A stretch of 55,822 bases of DNA from the NCBI GenBank assembly GCA_033064195.1, contig JARBJD010000421.1:1-55822 (forward strand), given 5' to 3'. Below, piece by piece: positions 30,161-42,000 of the stretch. The first letter of the stretch is position 1. Every line of letters begins with the position of its first letter. Position numbers and translations under genes: made by a program. This DNA comes from Blattamonas nauphoetae. Lineage: Eukaryota > Preaxostyla > Oxymonadida. The notes beneath the pieces are model-generated. The model ran no database searches. It worked only from the letters and a program-made list of their open reading frames with translations, and was not told the DNA's origin.

Positions 30161-33100
30161 ATGTCTATCAGACGGAAACCTCCATCTCCTCCAGTCACAA
30201 AGTCTGTCGAAAAGGATGAATCAATTGGCGAAGAGTCAGAAGCGGAATTTGAGGAATTTGAACAAGACGAATTGTCTCCATCATCTGCACCATCTAGCAA
30301 GCAAACATCATCCAAAAAGAAGAAGAAACCACGGAATATATACGTGAATCTATCATGTATGCATTTTGTTTGCTTATTATTAAACAAATATTCTCAGGCT
30401 GCAAATACCGCATTCTTCGGGATTCTATCGCACATTTTGGATGGGCAGAAGCAACTGAAGAGAGAGACTGGAACCTTTTCTGGACTGACACATCTGTGTG
30501 TGCCGATCGTTTGAAAAGAATGAAGAGTTACCAGGTTCACTTTTCTTGCTTCATCTTGACTGTCCTATTCATAGAAAATCAATCACTTTCCTGGAACAAG
30601 TGAAATTACCCGAAAAGATACGTTTGCAAAGAACATGAATCGGATGAAGAAGCTATTTCCTGATGAATACAAGTTCGTCCCGATGTCGTGGATTCTCCCA
30701 CATGAGTCTGTTGTTTTCTGCTACGTATTCACAATCACTCCTTTAGTCTATATGACTTGAAGACATTTTGTGCTTCTAAACGCTACAAAAAGACACTCAT
30801 CGCTAAACCTGATGCCTCATGTCAAGGTCGAGGAATTTTCCTTACTCGCAACCCAGACGATCTTTCGTCCTCAAACGATTGTGTTGTTCAGACATATTTG
30901 TCCAAACCCCACCTGATTAACGGATACAAATACGATCTCAGAGTGTACGTCCTTCTCGCATCTGTAACTCCCCTCAAAATCTTTCTCCACAAATCTGGAC
31001 TTGTTCGTTTTGCGACTGAGAAATACAAAAAGCCCACAACTGATAATCTGTCGCGCTCATACATGCACCTCACAAACTACGCAGTCAACAAAAGAAATAA
31101 GAACTTTGTGTTCAACAAAGGGACGGAAGAAATGGGCGGAGACGGAAGCAAATGGGACCACGAAGCATACCGTGTCTACATGCGTGAACAGGAGAACGTT
31201 GATGTTGAGGCGCTCTGGACGAAGATCGGAGACGTGTGCATCAAGGCCATCCTCCCCATCCAAGCGCTCCTCGCACACACGTACCGCCTCTGCACGCCGC
31301 AGGACGAGGTCACCGACCGGGGCAGCATGTGCTTCGAAGTGCTCGGGTTTGATGTGATGATTGACTCGCACTACGATGCACACGTGTTGGAGGTGAACCA
31401 CTCGCCGTCCTTCAACTCGGACACGCCGCTTGACCACAAAGTGAAGTTCTCGGTCATCACAGACACACTGCGGCTGATGAACATCAACAACAACGACCGC
31501 ATTCTGTACAACAAACTGGAGAAGCAGAAGCACTACAAACGAATGATGGTGTCCCTCCAATCTGCTCCAAAAGCTGACCGTCCACCCTCCGCCTCTGCCA
31601 AGCCGAAGCCTCCCGCAGCGCCTGTGCCCGTGCCCGACAGGACAGCGTGGGAGGATGCACACTGCGGGGACTACATTCGAGTCTACCCCACCGCACGCAC
31701 CGCCGAGCTCAACTACGACCGATTCATCGTCAGCCCCACTGCTTTCTTTGCCCACGACACAGTTGCGTCGAAGGCACGGCGAGAACAGACCCTCAAGCAG
31801 GCAGAAGAAAAGAAGGCCGAGCAGAACAAATTGGCGCAGGCGAAGAAGGACCTTGAACGACCGCCGAGAGTTACTCCCCTCCGAAAGCCTCTCGCCCGTC
31901 CTGTCCGCCCGCCAAGCGAGCCCTCGGCACGCCAGACAAGCTCGCGTGAGAGCGACCGAAATACAGAATCAGTGTCTCCAAGCGAAGATGAAGTCAAAAC
32001 CGAACCGGTTGTGTCTGAGCCCATCAACGTCTTTCCCGACACACCGCCACCCGAGCCGTTTCCAGAGCGGATCCCAACCATCAACAGGCCGTCGACATCC
32101 GCCGCAGTGGGACATCCTCCCGTCCCGAAAGTGCCTCTCGCCACGCGCCCTTCGACAGCAGCCGACCGAAACGACGAGACGTTCCAGCGAGAGTACCCGC
32201 CTGTTGTGATCTCGTCGACAAGCATGCTCCCTGTCCGACAGTCCTCCAAGCAAGCTCTCGTTTTCTACCCGCTCACTGCCCCGACCAAGCAGTATCGGTG
32301 GGTGACTGGGTCTGAAATGGACGAGCCGTGCGACAAGCGGGAAGCGCGGATGAAGGAGAGGCGGAGACAGGACACGTACGACACTGAATGTGTCCTCACC
32401 AACGACGTTCAGACGAAGAACGTCAGATTCGGATGGTTCGTCGAAAGGCTGATTGGAAGGCGCGGGGAGATCAATTGGGATTTGATGAAAATGCTCGCAC
32501 GACAACGATCACCCACACCACCTCCAACACCTGACCGTCAAAACGAAGTTAGCACGACAGACGAAAAAACAACAATCTCAAATGAGCATCCTTCAACGTC
32601 GTTCAGCCATCCAATCCGACAGCACACACAAGATCCACCGCACGTCAACCATCAAACACCCCCTCTCGTTGTTTCCCCCGACGACCAAAATGTCCGGCCA
32701 CTCTCATCAGCTGACATCAAGAAAACGACCACGATCACAACACAGTCGCCGCCATCCACGATCAGCCCCTCCTTCAACTCTCCGCCGCCTGCAGTCCCGT
32801 CGCAGGTCTCGCCACAGCCACAAACACTCTCGCCATCCACACAGCGCCCAATCTCGTCCAATCCTTCCAATCGCTTCACCTCACTCGTCATCCCCAACCC
32901 AACAGCTGTCTCGCCTGACCTCGCCTCTCAGAACAGAGACTCACGACCATCCACAAACACCAACGTCCGCTTTCTCTGGAAAAAGGAGGAAACCCAGAAA
33001 CTGGCTCGGCCCTCGTCCACCAATGCCCGCTCTTCCTCTCCTCACACGCCATCCAAAGTCACCAACCTCACTTCACGTTCTTTCGGAAGCAGCTCCACCA

Positions 33101-33447
33101 CACAGCCGCGCGGGCGGTCTGCCTTCACTCCGCCGTATCGCAAGCCGTCCGTGACTCTGCCGTCGAATCCTCCGATCCCGTCTTCGCCTCACTTCACCTC
33201 CATCCCTGCCTCACAGCTCGTCCAGCCAAACACGGAACAAAGCTTCCCACATCCTGCACCGGCCTCGACCAAGCCATCTTTTGCTCACAACAGAAACACG
33301 CAATCAATCAAGCCAGTCCGTTTTGTTCAGTCAGCAAAAGCAAACTCAAATGAATCTTTGACGCACACTTCATCGATTCATGCTCGCATTTCACTTTCTC
33401 CGCCATCTCTTCATCTTCATTCGCGACAGTCTTCACCTCATTCCTGA
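30161..33447 (+). CDS. Tubulin polyglutamylase of the TTLL family
   Basis: Four exons (30161-30356, 30398-30534, 30575-30705, 30747-33447) with introns of 41, 40 and 41 nt give 1,054 residues. TTLL enzymes ligate glutamate or related residues onto tubulin tails using ATP. The core has the expected order: YRILRDSIAHFGW, NHFPGTSEITRKDTFAKNM, WILPHDLYDLK, the ATP-grasp lysine strand LIAKPDASCQGRGIFL, DLRVYVLLASVTPLKIFLHK, HLTNYAVNKRN, and the Mg-binding end FEVLGFDVMIDSHYDAHVLEVNHSPSF. The pattern is closest to the TTLL6/TTLL13 polyglutamylase group, which is an inference from motif spacing. A basic microtubule-binding segment (LEKQKHYKRMM) and a Pro/Ser-rich unstructured tail of about 550 residues follow. 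In a flagellate it would act on axonemal or axostyle microtubules. The ATG at 30161 is 135 bp after NOC4. Confidence 0.92.
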
Positions 33448-33532
33448 TTTATTGCTTAATTAATTCATATTATGACACTTTTCTTCACTTTTCTTTGGTT
33501 TTCTCAGCGTTTCAGCATGATTTCTATGATAT

Positions 33533-33907
33533 TTAACATCGTTTTGCGAAGATCCAGTCACAAACCCATTGACTTGTCCTTGCATGGGTTGTAGCTTCAC
33601 CAATGATCGACTTGTGACCGGTGATGCACAGCTGACAATAATGCATTATACGAACACACTCGAGGTCTAGTTGTTCCACTTCGACCTCAATTTTTGGAGG
33701 TTTCGAAAGAAACCATACGACATCAATTTTGTCTGTTAACGAACGAAACATCATATTCCCTCTCTCCTTCTCAATCATATTTCTTTGTTTCATCCAGAAA
33801 AACCACAATTTTTCCAACGAAGAACTCTTTTGCCGAGCTCTCGAATCGCACATTTCATTTTCAGGAATTTTCTTGAGACACATTCTCAAAAGATTCGTGT
33901 CTCTCAC
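33533..33907 (-). CDS. Hypothetical protein, possibly the 3' part of a multi-exon gene
   Basis: A minus-strand frame of 124 codons ending at 33533. It is rich in charged residues and ends VRIMHYCQLCITGHKSIIGE then QWVCDWIFAKRC, with several cysteines. A short intron may interrupt it, since GT and AG sites exist between LWFFWMKQR and the next block. Upstream frames toward 33970 continue in a different phase. No domain recognised. It converges with the TTLL gene, whose stop is 86 bp away. Confidence 0.35.
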   Translation of the reverse strand: MRDTNLLRMCLKKIPENEMCDSRARQKSSSLEKLWFFWMKQRNMIEKERGNMMFRSLTDKIDVVWFLSKPPKIEVEVEQLDLECVRIMHYCQLCITGHKSIIGEATTHARTSQWVCDWIFAKRC

Positions 33908-34170
33908 AAAACCAAGTTCTGCTCATTCGGATGTACTGAACGTGTTTTATCCACATGTTATTGTGACACACCCCTTCTTCTCATGAAAGATGATTTCGAC
34001 AGTTTTCTCCATGATTGAAGCACCTCGTCACCACAATTCTTCCATCATCAACGACAATCCCTCTCATGTGTAATTCTTTGAAAGATAACCGCTGAATTAT
34101 GAACATCATGGGAAATGGAAGCCTGAAAATTTCAAACAACCGAATGACGCTACGGAGTGTGATCAGAAGT

Positions 34171-35983
34171 TTAGATCGACGTGACTGAGAGCTGGCTCGA
34201 AATGAAGGTGCATGATGGTGAAATGGGCGGCGTGATTGGATGCGAGTTAGTGGTCTGCTGAATCTGTTCTGAGTGCTCTTGGAGACGAAGGGGATTCTGT
34301 CGAACCCGTCCCGTCTGCGGATCGTTGAATGGATCCTGACTGCGAATCCGTTCTTGTTGGGAAATAACGTTCTCGTCGTCGAAGGAAGGAGACAGGATGT
34401 TCTGCGAGCGAAGAGGGGTTGTGTGTTGGGGAGGAGGCATCTGTGACGCTTCGTCAACCCAATGCTTGTCTTTCTGAATTGGGTCGAGGGTCTCCGAACT
34501 CAGATCATCGTCCGTGTCGGTCTGTGCCTTGGGACCTTTCTCGTTCGTCGAGAAGGTTGTCCCGTCTCCAGCCCCAGCCACAATCCATGGATGCACGGCC
34601 GCTTCTGTCGCGGTGATGCGTTTGGACGGATCGACAGTCATCAACCGCATGATGAGATTGATAGCATCGCGACTGATGTCCTTCCAGTATGCATCGGGGA
34701 AGGAGTACATCCCGTGGGTGATCTGCTGCATGAGATGGGGCTGCCGAGTTCGGGCATCGGTATCGGACGTGAATGGGGGATACCCACCCAGCATGATGAA
34801 AAGGATCACACCCAAACTCCACATGTCAAGCGCCTTTGTGCACTTCCGCACTTGTCCAAACATTTCCGGGGCAAAGTATTCCGGAGTACCACAGAGAGTT
34901 CCGATGAAGGTGCCCTTCCCGACCACTCGAGAGACCCCAAAGTCCGTGATCTTCACGCAGGCTGTGGGCGGATACACTCCAAGATCGAAGGGCCCACTGA
35001 GCATGATGTTTTCAGGTTTGAGATCTCGATGAACAATCTCGTGCTGATGCATATACAACACAGCTGACAGCATCTGCCGAAAGAAGTGTCGTGCATGCTG
35101 TTCTGGGAGCCTGTTTCGAGAAACAATATCAAACAGCTCTCCTCCTCGCACTCTGAGGAGATGAGAAGAGAGAACACATACAGTTCCATCACAATGTATG
35201 TCGATTTCGAGCCGGGCACGCCATCAAACACCTTCACAATGTTGGGATGGTCAAGCTGCTTCATCAGGTGGAACTCAGAGAGAATTCGTGTGCTGTCTGT
35301 TGTTCCTGAATGCCCAACCATCTTCACATTGTCAATAATCTTCACTGCAACAGGCATCTGTGTCTCTTTCACAATCCCCTCGCGCACAATTCCAAAGTTG
35401 CCCTTTCCGAGCGGATCTCCGAGAGTATACTTTTGGAAGATGAACTTATCACCCATACTCATCTCTCCGACGAACTGGGTGCAGGCCTCATGGTTCAAGC
35501 GGAAGAAATATTGGAGAGGAACAGCTGAGAAAGCCATTCTTGAGAAGAGTGAAGCAAACGGAGTTGTTTTTGGAGAGAAGGGGCGAGCAAATCTATCTGA
35601 TCACCAGTACGAAGGACTACTTCATTGTTTTTTCCGACTTTCTTCTTGTTTAGGTAAGTTCCATTGGTACTGGATGATAAATGAGGATGAGAACGATCAT
35701 TGAAACAAAACCTGAGGTCAACCATGGTTATTATGAAGTGATGCGTGGCATGATTCTTCCGAAGGATTCGTACATGTCTTCCACTGACTCTGGGGTCACT
35801 AATATGGATTTGACAATCACCTCGTCTTCCAATGATCACAGAATCATCATAGAGATGAATCAGAGGAAGTTGGGGGTTTGGTGATGTCAGAATTCCCCAA
35901 TAGATTCTAGGAGACGTGCTTTCGGAGATATCATCATTAACCTTAGGAGATAAAGAGTCTGTCGTCGGGTTAGATGGGAGCAT
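34171..35983 (-). CDS. FHA-domain checkpoint kinase (CHK2/Rad53/Dun1-like)
   Basis: Four minus-strand exons (35983-35712, 35669-35560, 35524-35182, 35152-34171) with introns of 42, 35 and 29 nt give 568 residues. The FHA domain (about 25-125) has GRRGDCQIHISDPRVSGRHV and, created exactly by splicing, VDLSTNGTYLN, the phosphothreonine-binding loop. The CaMK-type kinase domain has the glycine loop GKGNFGIV, VAVKII, VMELVRGGELFDIV (also created by splicing), HRDLKPEN, DFGVSR, T-loop CGTPEYFAPE and SLGVILFIMLGGYPPF, so it should be active. This order is that of CHK2 and its fungal relatives, which halt the cell cycle after DNA damage. The C-terminal 110 residues contain five SQ dipeptides. Start: the first ATG before the FHA domain. 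Confidence 0.9.
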
Positions 35984-36105
35984 TTTTCATGGTGGGCCAA
36001 TTGTTCTGGCCAACAAAAAATATCGTCATGCACGCTACATTTCCCGCACACTTGACAGGAATTCACATTCCTGCCCTTTTGTCTCGAAATAGTTGACTTC
36101 TAACC

Positions 36106-38107
36106 ATGTTTTCATCGAGTATACTCCTTCATCCTTTTCACATCTTCAGTTGAGACCGAATCTGTTCTTGACTATAATGGACCGTTCCCACCTGAGAATT
36201 CTGAGCAGCTCATCGACCTCACTGATTGTGTCCTCTCTGGGTACATTTTTCCATGTGAAGTTATCCAAAACACTCTCATAGAAACTCGGCGAGTTCTGAA
36301 GTCGATTAACACTATTATCAAGCTAATCTATCCTATGCCTCCAAACACCACTGATTGGAAATCTAATCCTCCCAGACTTACTATTGTTGGGGATCTTCAT
36401 GGAAATCTCGAGAGCTTGACATCAGTTCTACTCATCAACGGGCTACCGAGTGACTCAAATCCATATCTCTTCCTTGGGGACTATGTCGATCGAGGTGTGA
36501 ATGGGGTGGAGGTGTTTGCCCTCATTTGCGCCTACAAACTGAAATTCCCACGATCAGTCTTTCTGTTGATGGGAAACCACGAGACAGAACCTATGCTTCA
36601 CAAGCGTTTTGGATTCTATCAAGAATTAATGACGAAATATTCGCTCATAACGGACCTATCGTCCAATGTCGACTACAATTCTGCCGACGATCTCTACCAG
36701 CGTTTCTTGCGTGTATTCTTCTCCCTTCCTCTCGCCGCTGTCTGTTACCCATCCACAACACATCTTACTGCCCCTTCAACACCAAATCCCTCGCCGTTGT
36801 CAGTCCGCTCATCGTACTTTTCTTCTCCAAGATGGTCGATGGCGGACCCGACTGCTTCGCCAGTGTCCACTCCCATCAACCTCGAAGCAGCTGCTAAAAA
36901 CGGGTATGATCCCCTCGCTGGTCGCGGCGTCTTTTTTGTGCACGGCGGACTGCCTGTTGTTGGCACAGATGGCATTCCCCTTCAACGGCTCACATTGCAC
37001 GACATCGAGCGTGTAGATTGCTACAGAATCCTCGCTCAGAAGCACGGGTACTATGCAATGTGGCAGGCGGAGGAGAGCACGCTTCCGTCGCCCAGTCCAC
37101 GACAATCAGCCATGCTTGTGGACTCTCCGCAACTGACTCCTGAAGAATCAGCTCGGATGAAGCAGCGGATGGAAATACTCGCAGCCAAGTCTCATCCTCG
37201 CAACCAGCGCTCGGCCTCTCTCCGCACAACTCGCATCATGCACCAACTGCTGTGGAACGACCCGTCTGCCAATCCAACTGCCGACCTCGCGTCTCCACTT
37301 CTTCCCGTCTCATCCTTCAAATCATCTCCCATCTCATCACCACGAATTGGACACTCATCACACAGCCATCGCTCGTCGAACCATTCATCACCCTCGTCTT
37401 CTTCACATCACTCATCTCGCTCTTCTCGTACTCCGCGCTATTCTCCCTCACCATCTCCAAGCCGCCCTCTTCCATCTCCGCCAGTCATTCCCTCCCAGCG
37501 CGGTGCAGATACTTTCATTTTTGACGAAGAAGTGAGCAACACTTTCCTCGACCGAAATGGCCTCAAATGCGTTGTTCGAAGTCACGAAGCCAAGCTCCGT
37601 GGATTCGAAGTTCTGCAGAAAGGCCGATGTGTGACTGTGTTCTCCTCTGCGCATTATTCAGGCTGGACAAATCGTGGGGCAATGGCTCGTCTTTCGTTCT
37701 TGCCCCTCTCTGTTCTCCAAGACACGACTCCACAACCACAGAAAACATCCTCACACTCCAAAAAGGGAAGCCATCGACCGTCTCCAGTCCCACAATCGAC
37801 ACCATCCATCTCGCCCAGTCCTTCCTCAACCCTCCAGAAGCCACTCCACGCGGTGCCTGTCTTCCACTTCCAAGAGTTCGATGCAGGAATCCCAGCGCCA
37901 TCTCCCAACACTGCCACTCCATCGTCTTATGTTGTCCATGAGCTTGGCATTGCACCTCCCGTTCCGTTCCCTCAGGATTCAACCATGGGAACCGACACTG
38001 GTCTGACTGAAGCAGTGTGCCCTTCTCCGAATACTTTCAACAGGGAGTGGCCGATGCAAAGTTCATGCCTCTCCACAACTCCTCCACTCAAATCTTCTGC
38101 ACGTTAG
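36106..38107 (+). CDS. PPP-family serine/threonine phosphatase with a Ser/Pro-rich insert
   Basis: A tiny first exon (36106-36118, MFSS plus one base), a 31-nt intron (36119-36149) and one long exon give 656 residues. All metal-site motifs of PPP phosphatases are present: GDLHG (85-89), GDYVDRG (114-120), GNHE (146-149), HGG (269-271) and RSHE (481-484), with LLWNDP near 371 and VFSSAHYSG after RSHE. Two insertions split the core. One lies between GNHE and HGG, and one of about 85 residues of Ser, His, Arg and Pro comes after LLWNDP. A Ser/Pro-rich tail follows. The core order is that of PP1/PP2A/PP5-type enzymes, but the N-terminal domain (residues 1-80) is not a TPR I recognise. Tail-to-tail with an armadillo-like fragment. 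Confidence 0.9.
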
Positions 38108-38419
38108 ACCAATAACACACTCTTTTTTCACCAAACAGTCTTTTTCGGAGTGAAAAACAAAAAATATTGGGTATATAGTGATGTGAGCATCATAATGACA
38201 CCATTCGAATGTTCGTGAAGTGAAGTCTTCCAAGTTCCCTCTTCACGAAACACCTTTCTTGGATGTTTGCCAAAACAAGAAGAGGACAACAGAGAATGGT
38301 GAAATGAATGTTAAAACTCCGACATGACGATGGCCGAGAAAATTGAGGAGCAAAATGAAAATTCAGCTACCTGAAGAAAATCAATCATGAACGATTGGTA
38401 ACTTGGAGAAGAATGTGGA
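38108..38419. other. Intergenic spacer
   Basis: No gene, repeat or RNA recognised. AT-rich, as expected for the 3' ends of two converging genes. Confidence 0.5.
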
Positions 38420-38990
38420 TTAGCAACTCGTTATCAACATTTCATGCTCCGAACAGAGATATCGAAGCTTCATGAACTCCGCTGTCCATTTTTCTGTCCT
38501 CTTTTGTGAATGGTTCTCAATTATCGCTAAGAAGTTTGATTCACTCAACAGAGAGTAAAGATTGCGAGCGGCTTCACGCTTAATCATCGCTTTCTCTGAG
38601 TTCTTTGGAGAATCGTGTCTCTCTCCAACCAGAACTGATTTCGCAATATGCATGAGTGTCTTTTCTGTGAGTTCGTTGTCGATGCCCTGTGTGATCACAT
38701 CCTGAAACAGCACTTCAACAAGTCCGGATTTCAGGAGTGTCAGGACATGAACGTCTCTCCATGTCAGAATCTGATTCACGATGCGAGAAGCTGGCAGCAC
38801 CAATTTTGGGACTCCTAACGTAAGCAGTGTCCGCAAGATTGTGAAAAATGTTTCGTCTGGCTTTTTTTCCCCAGGAAATATTGACGAAAAAAGCACCCTG
38901 TTCTGATTGTAGGACACTTCAAACACAATCACCACTCCAATCAAGCAGCTGTGCAAAACTCTTGTTGCGTCTTCTTTGATCGTCGTTCTC
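38420..38990 (-). pseudogene. 3' fragment of an armadillo-like gene
   Basis: The minus-strand frame from about 38990 to the stop at 38420 has the same helical-repeat character as the gene at 23165-24214 (FFTILRTLLTLGVPKLVLPA, then RIVNQILTWRDVHVLTLL and ENHSQKRTEKWTAEFMKLRY). The frame stays open to 39310, but beyond about 39000 it is only the antisense of the surface receptor and the helical texture stops. The fragment therefore lacks its 5' part and has no good start. It meets the truncated 5' end of the receptor head-to-head. Confidence 0.6.
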
Positions 38991-39011
38991 GAGTCCATCC
39001 ACAATTGTTCC

Positions 39012-42000
39012 ATGGCTGAATTCTGTCTGTTCAGAGAGTTTTCACTTTCGAACAATTTGATCCGACTATCTGGGACTGAAGGATCGTCAAAACCGTCAGT
39101 CGGATATCTCAAAACCAACTCTATCCATGAATCAGATGTTGGTGACAATCCCAAGTTATGGCTGTTCGATGTGCAGAATAGCACGCTGTGGATGACCTCG
39201 TGGTGTCTGGACGTGGAGGGGTCTGGATGGTCGGCGTGTCTGCTTTCATCGTCTGATTTGACAATCGTCAGAAGCGTGATTATTTCGAACATGGAATGCT
39301 CACCGTTCACTGTACGAGGTAACTTGGATGGACACGGATGCCAAATCCAGATTATCCGAAGCTCTCACAAATCGTCATCAAATCTGGTTCTGCCTCTTGT
39401 GGGATCATCTCACAACCGACGTAGGATTGATATTGGAGTACAAATGATGAATGATGGGGTGACAGACGATGAATCGCATCAAAGGGTTTCGATTAGTGGA
39501 GTTGGACTTCTGATGAACAATCTGCACTTTCCGATTGGAACTGGTCCTCTCTTCTCGTTCAACACTCGCCGCACGTTGAACCGTGGGATGGATATGGAAA
39601 CGAATCTCCTCTCAAGCACTCTTGTGAATGTTTCATCGTCTTCTGCATGCTCGCCAGACAAGCAGCTGTTCGGAAGTGAAGTGAGTCAACGAGTGGTTGG
39701 GAGTTGTGTGTCGTGTTGCACGAACCACGACAGCGGGACAGGAATGATGTCATCGAACATGGGAGGGAATCTTGTGTGTCTGAACACCTCTTTCTCGTCC
39801 TGCATCCGCCAACTCAACGAAGCCAAAGACTACTCCTTCGAAAACCGAACCCAGGGTGATCGTCTGCAGACTGTGGCTGCAGATGTGACTTCTGTCTCGT
39901 TCACTCTCTGCACATTCAACAGCATGACCTTTTCTGGCAGTGGTTGGAGGGGTGGAGCAGCGGTCTTCCTCTCCCAGACTTCATCCTCTCTCACAATCAA
40001 CACCTGCTTCTTCCACAAATGCTCATGCAAAGCGGAAGAAGACGACGGGGGCGCTGTTTACTTTGAATGTTCTGAAACCAACAAACATCCATTCTCTGTC
40101 TCTGACTCATCTTTCACAGAATGCTCCACCACGTACGTGAGGAACTCCATGAACTGTGGAGGCAGTGTCTCAATTACGAGTCCATCCTCAGTGTCGATGA
40201 ACAGGTGCTTTATAGAAAACTCCACAGCAGTGTACGATGGCGCGATGTTTCTCGAGTCCGATGCCATCACAATCTCAAACAGTGCCTTCGTTGAATGCTC
40301 TTCCACACTTCGAGGCGGTACAATTTCGGTCTACCACGTGACAACTCTGTCTCTCTCGTTCTTGCAGTTCAGAGGATGCTTTTCAAAAGGATACAATCAA
40401 AACGGAAAGGACATCTATTTCTCCGACAAAATATTCTCTGAAATCACGTCAGGCATGATCCAATCTTGCGACTCCACATCGGGAGCACCAAATGTTTACT
40501 TCGATAAAGATTACAGCTCTGACGACACTCTCGTTCCGCAGATCGATTCGACTCCCACAATCAAGTCCGTGGATGTGTCTTTTGATGAAGATGATAGTGA
40601 AGCCACAGTGATGATTGAGACTGAAGAAGCAATCGAAGGAACTATGAGCGTTCTGTTGGACGGGTCGAATGTTCCTCGACTTGTCCATGTCGTGTTTGGA
40701 CAACCATCGAAAGTGTCGACGGTTGGAACAGTTGTCGTTTCATCTGGAGCGGAAGGTGTTCTTCCCGTCGCCACATACGAACATCGCAAAAATGCGTTTG
40801 CTTCCAGTTTGTTCCCACCACCAACGGTTCGGAAAGCTGACTCGAAGCTGAAAGACTGGAACACGACTGAAATTGTTTTGAGGGGAGTTAGTTTGGAGGA
40901 AGGTGCGTATTCGATGCTGGTTGAGAAAGATGGGACGGAATGGAACATTACACTGACTTGGTCAGACTCAGGAACACTGACAGGAACAGCGCCACTTCAC
41001 CCATCGACAGCAGTTGAAAGACTGGAATGGTTGACAGAATACGAAGTGACACGAGTGATGTGGATGCCTCCAGACGGACAGACTGAGGAAGAAGTCATGC
41101 TCTCGAACACAATCACATTCACCACGCCAGATGCTCCAATTCGAATCACATTGGCTTCTTGCTCGCTTGGAGGAGACCAACAGAAGTCAGCACTGGTCAC
41201 ACTGACGGGAGTGAAATTAGGAGGAAATTTGGACTCCAACGTGACAGTTCGGAAGATGGACGGTTCGACGCCAAGTGGTAATCCGATTGTGCTCTCTGGA
41301 ACTCTCTCTGGTGATTCTTCATCGACAGCACACACACACACCGTCGTGATTTACGGGAGTACTGATTCTCTCCTCTCATTCGGAACGATATATGTGATCA
41401 CAGAATTCGAAGTTGTTGGATCAGTTTCGGTTGTGGATTCGGATGTGACATTCTTTGTTCCTGCTGAACCAGCTCGTCTGACAACTCTCGATGATTCTCT
41501 TCAATATTCCTCAGACGAAAAGAGCGCCTCGATCTCTCTTTCTGGGATTGGGATGGAAGGGAACTACAATCTGACACTCTCTGTGAACTCGAGTACATCA
41601 AACAACGTGACTCTGTTGGCATCGTTTGATGAAGATGGAAGTGGAACAATGACTGCTGTTCTGTTCGAAATGTCAGATCCACCGATCGTTGATCTCTCGT
41701 ATCACACGCGATACGAAGTGGTTGATGTGACACAGGAGTCAACTCCCGTTTTCTTTGAGAATGGCTTGGTCTTCACAACCAATCCTGTCCCTCCTCGACT
41801 CATATCTATCAGTGTTGGTGATTCTGCGTTTGGAATTGACTTCGTGAAACTCTCGTTCAGTTCGATTGCTCTTCCAAGCGAAGCCACCTTCAAACTGACA
41901 TTGGAATCGGTGCACACTGATGCGACAACACCTCATCAGAAAGTTGTCATTCTCGAAACAGATCAATCTGGAGAACTCACCCTCCATCAAGCTCAACTGT

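Noticed and set aside
31057-31755. Long open frame antisense to the TTLL gene
   Set aside because: It mirrors the codon use of the well-supported plus-strand gene and has no motif of its own. The same holds for antisense frames under the coiled-coil tract at 26.4-27.2 kb and under the receptor at 39-45 kb.
20344-38107. Reassigned stop codons, as reported in some oxymonads
   Set aside because: Clear genes end in TAA (CMGC kinase, COMMD10, surface gene at 27.4 kb), TAG (PPP phosphatase) and TGA (TTLL) at the expected lengths, with no in-frame TAA or TAG inside conserved domains.
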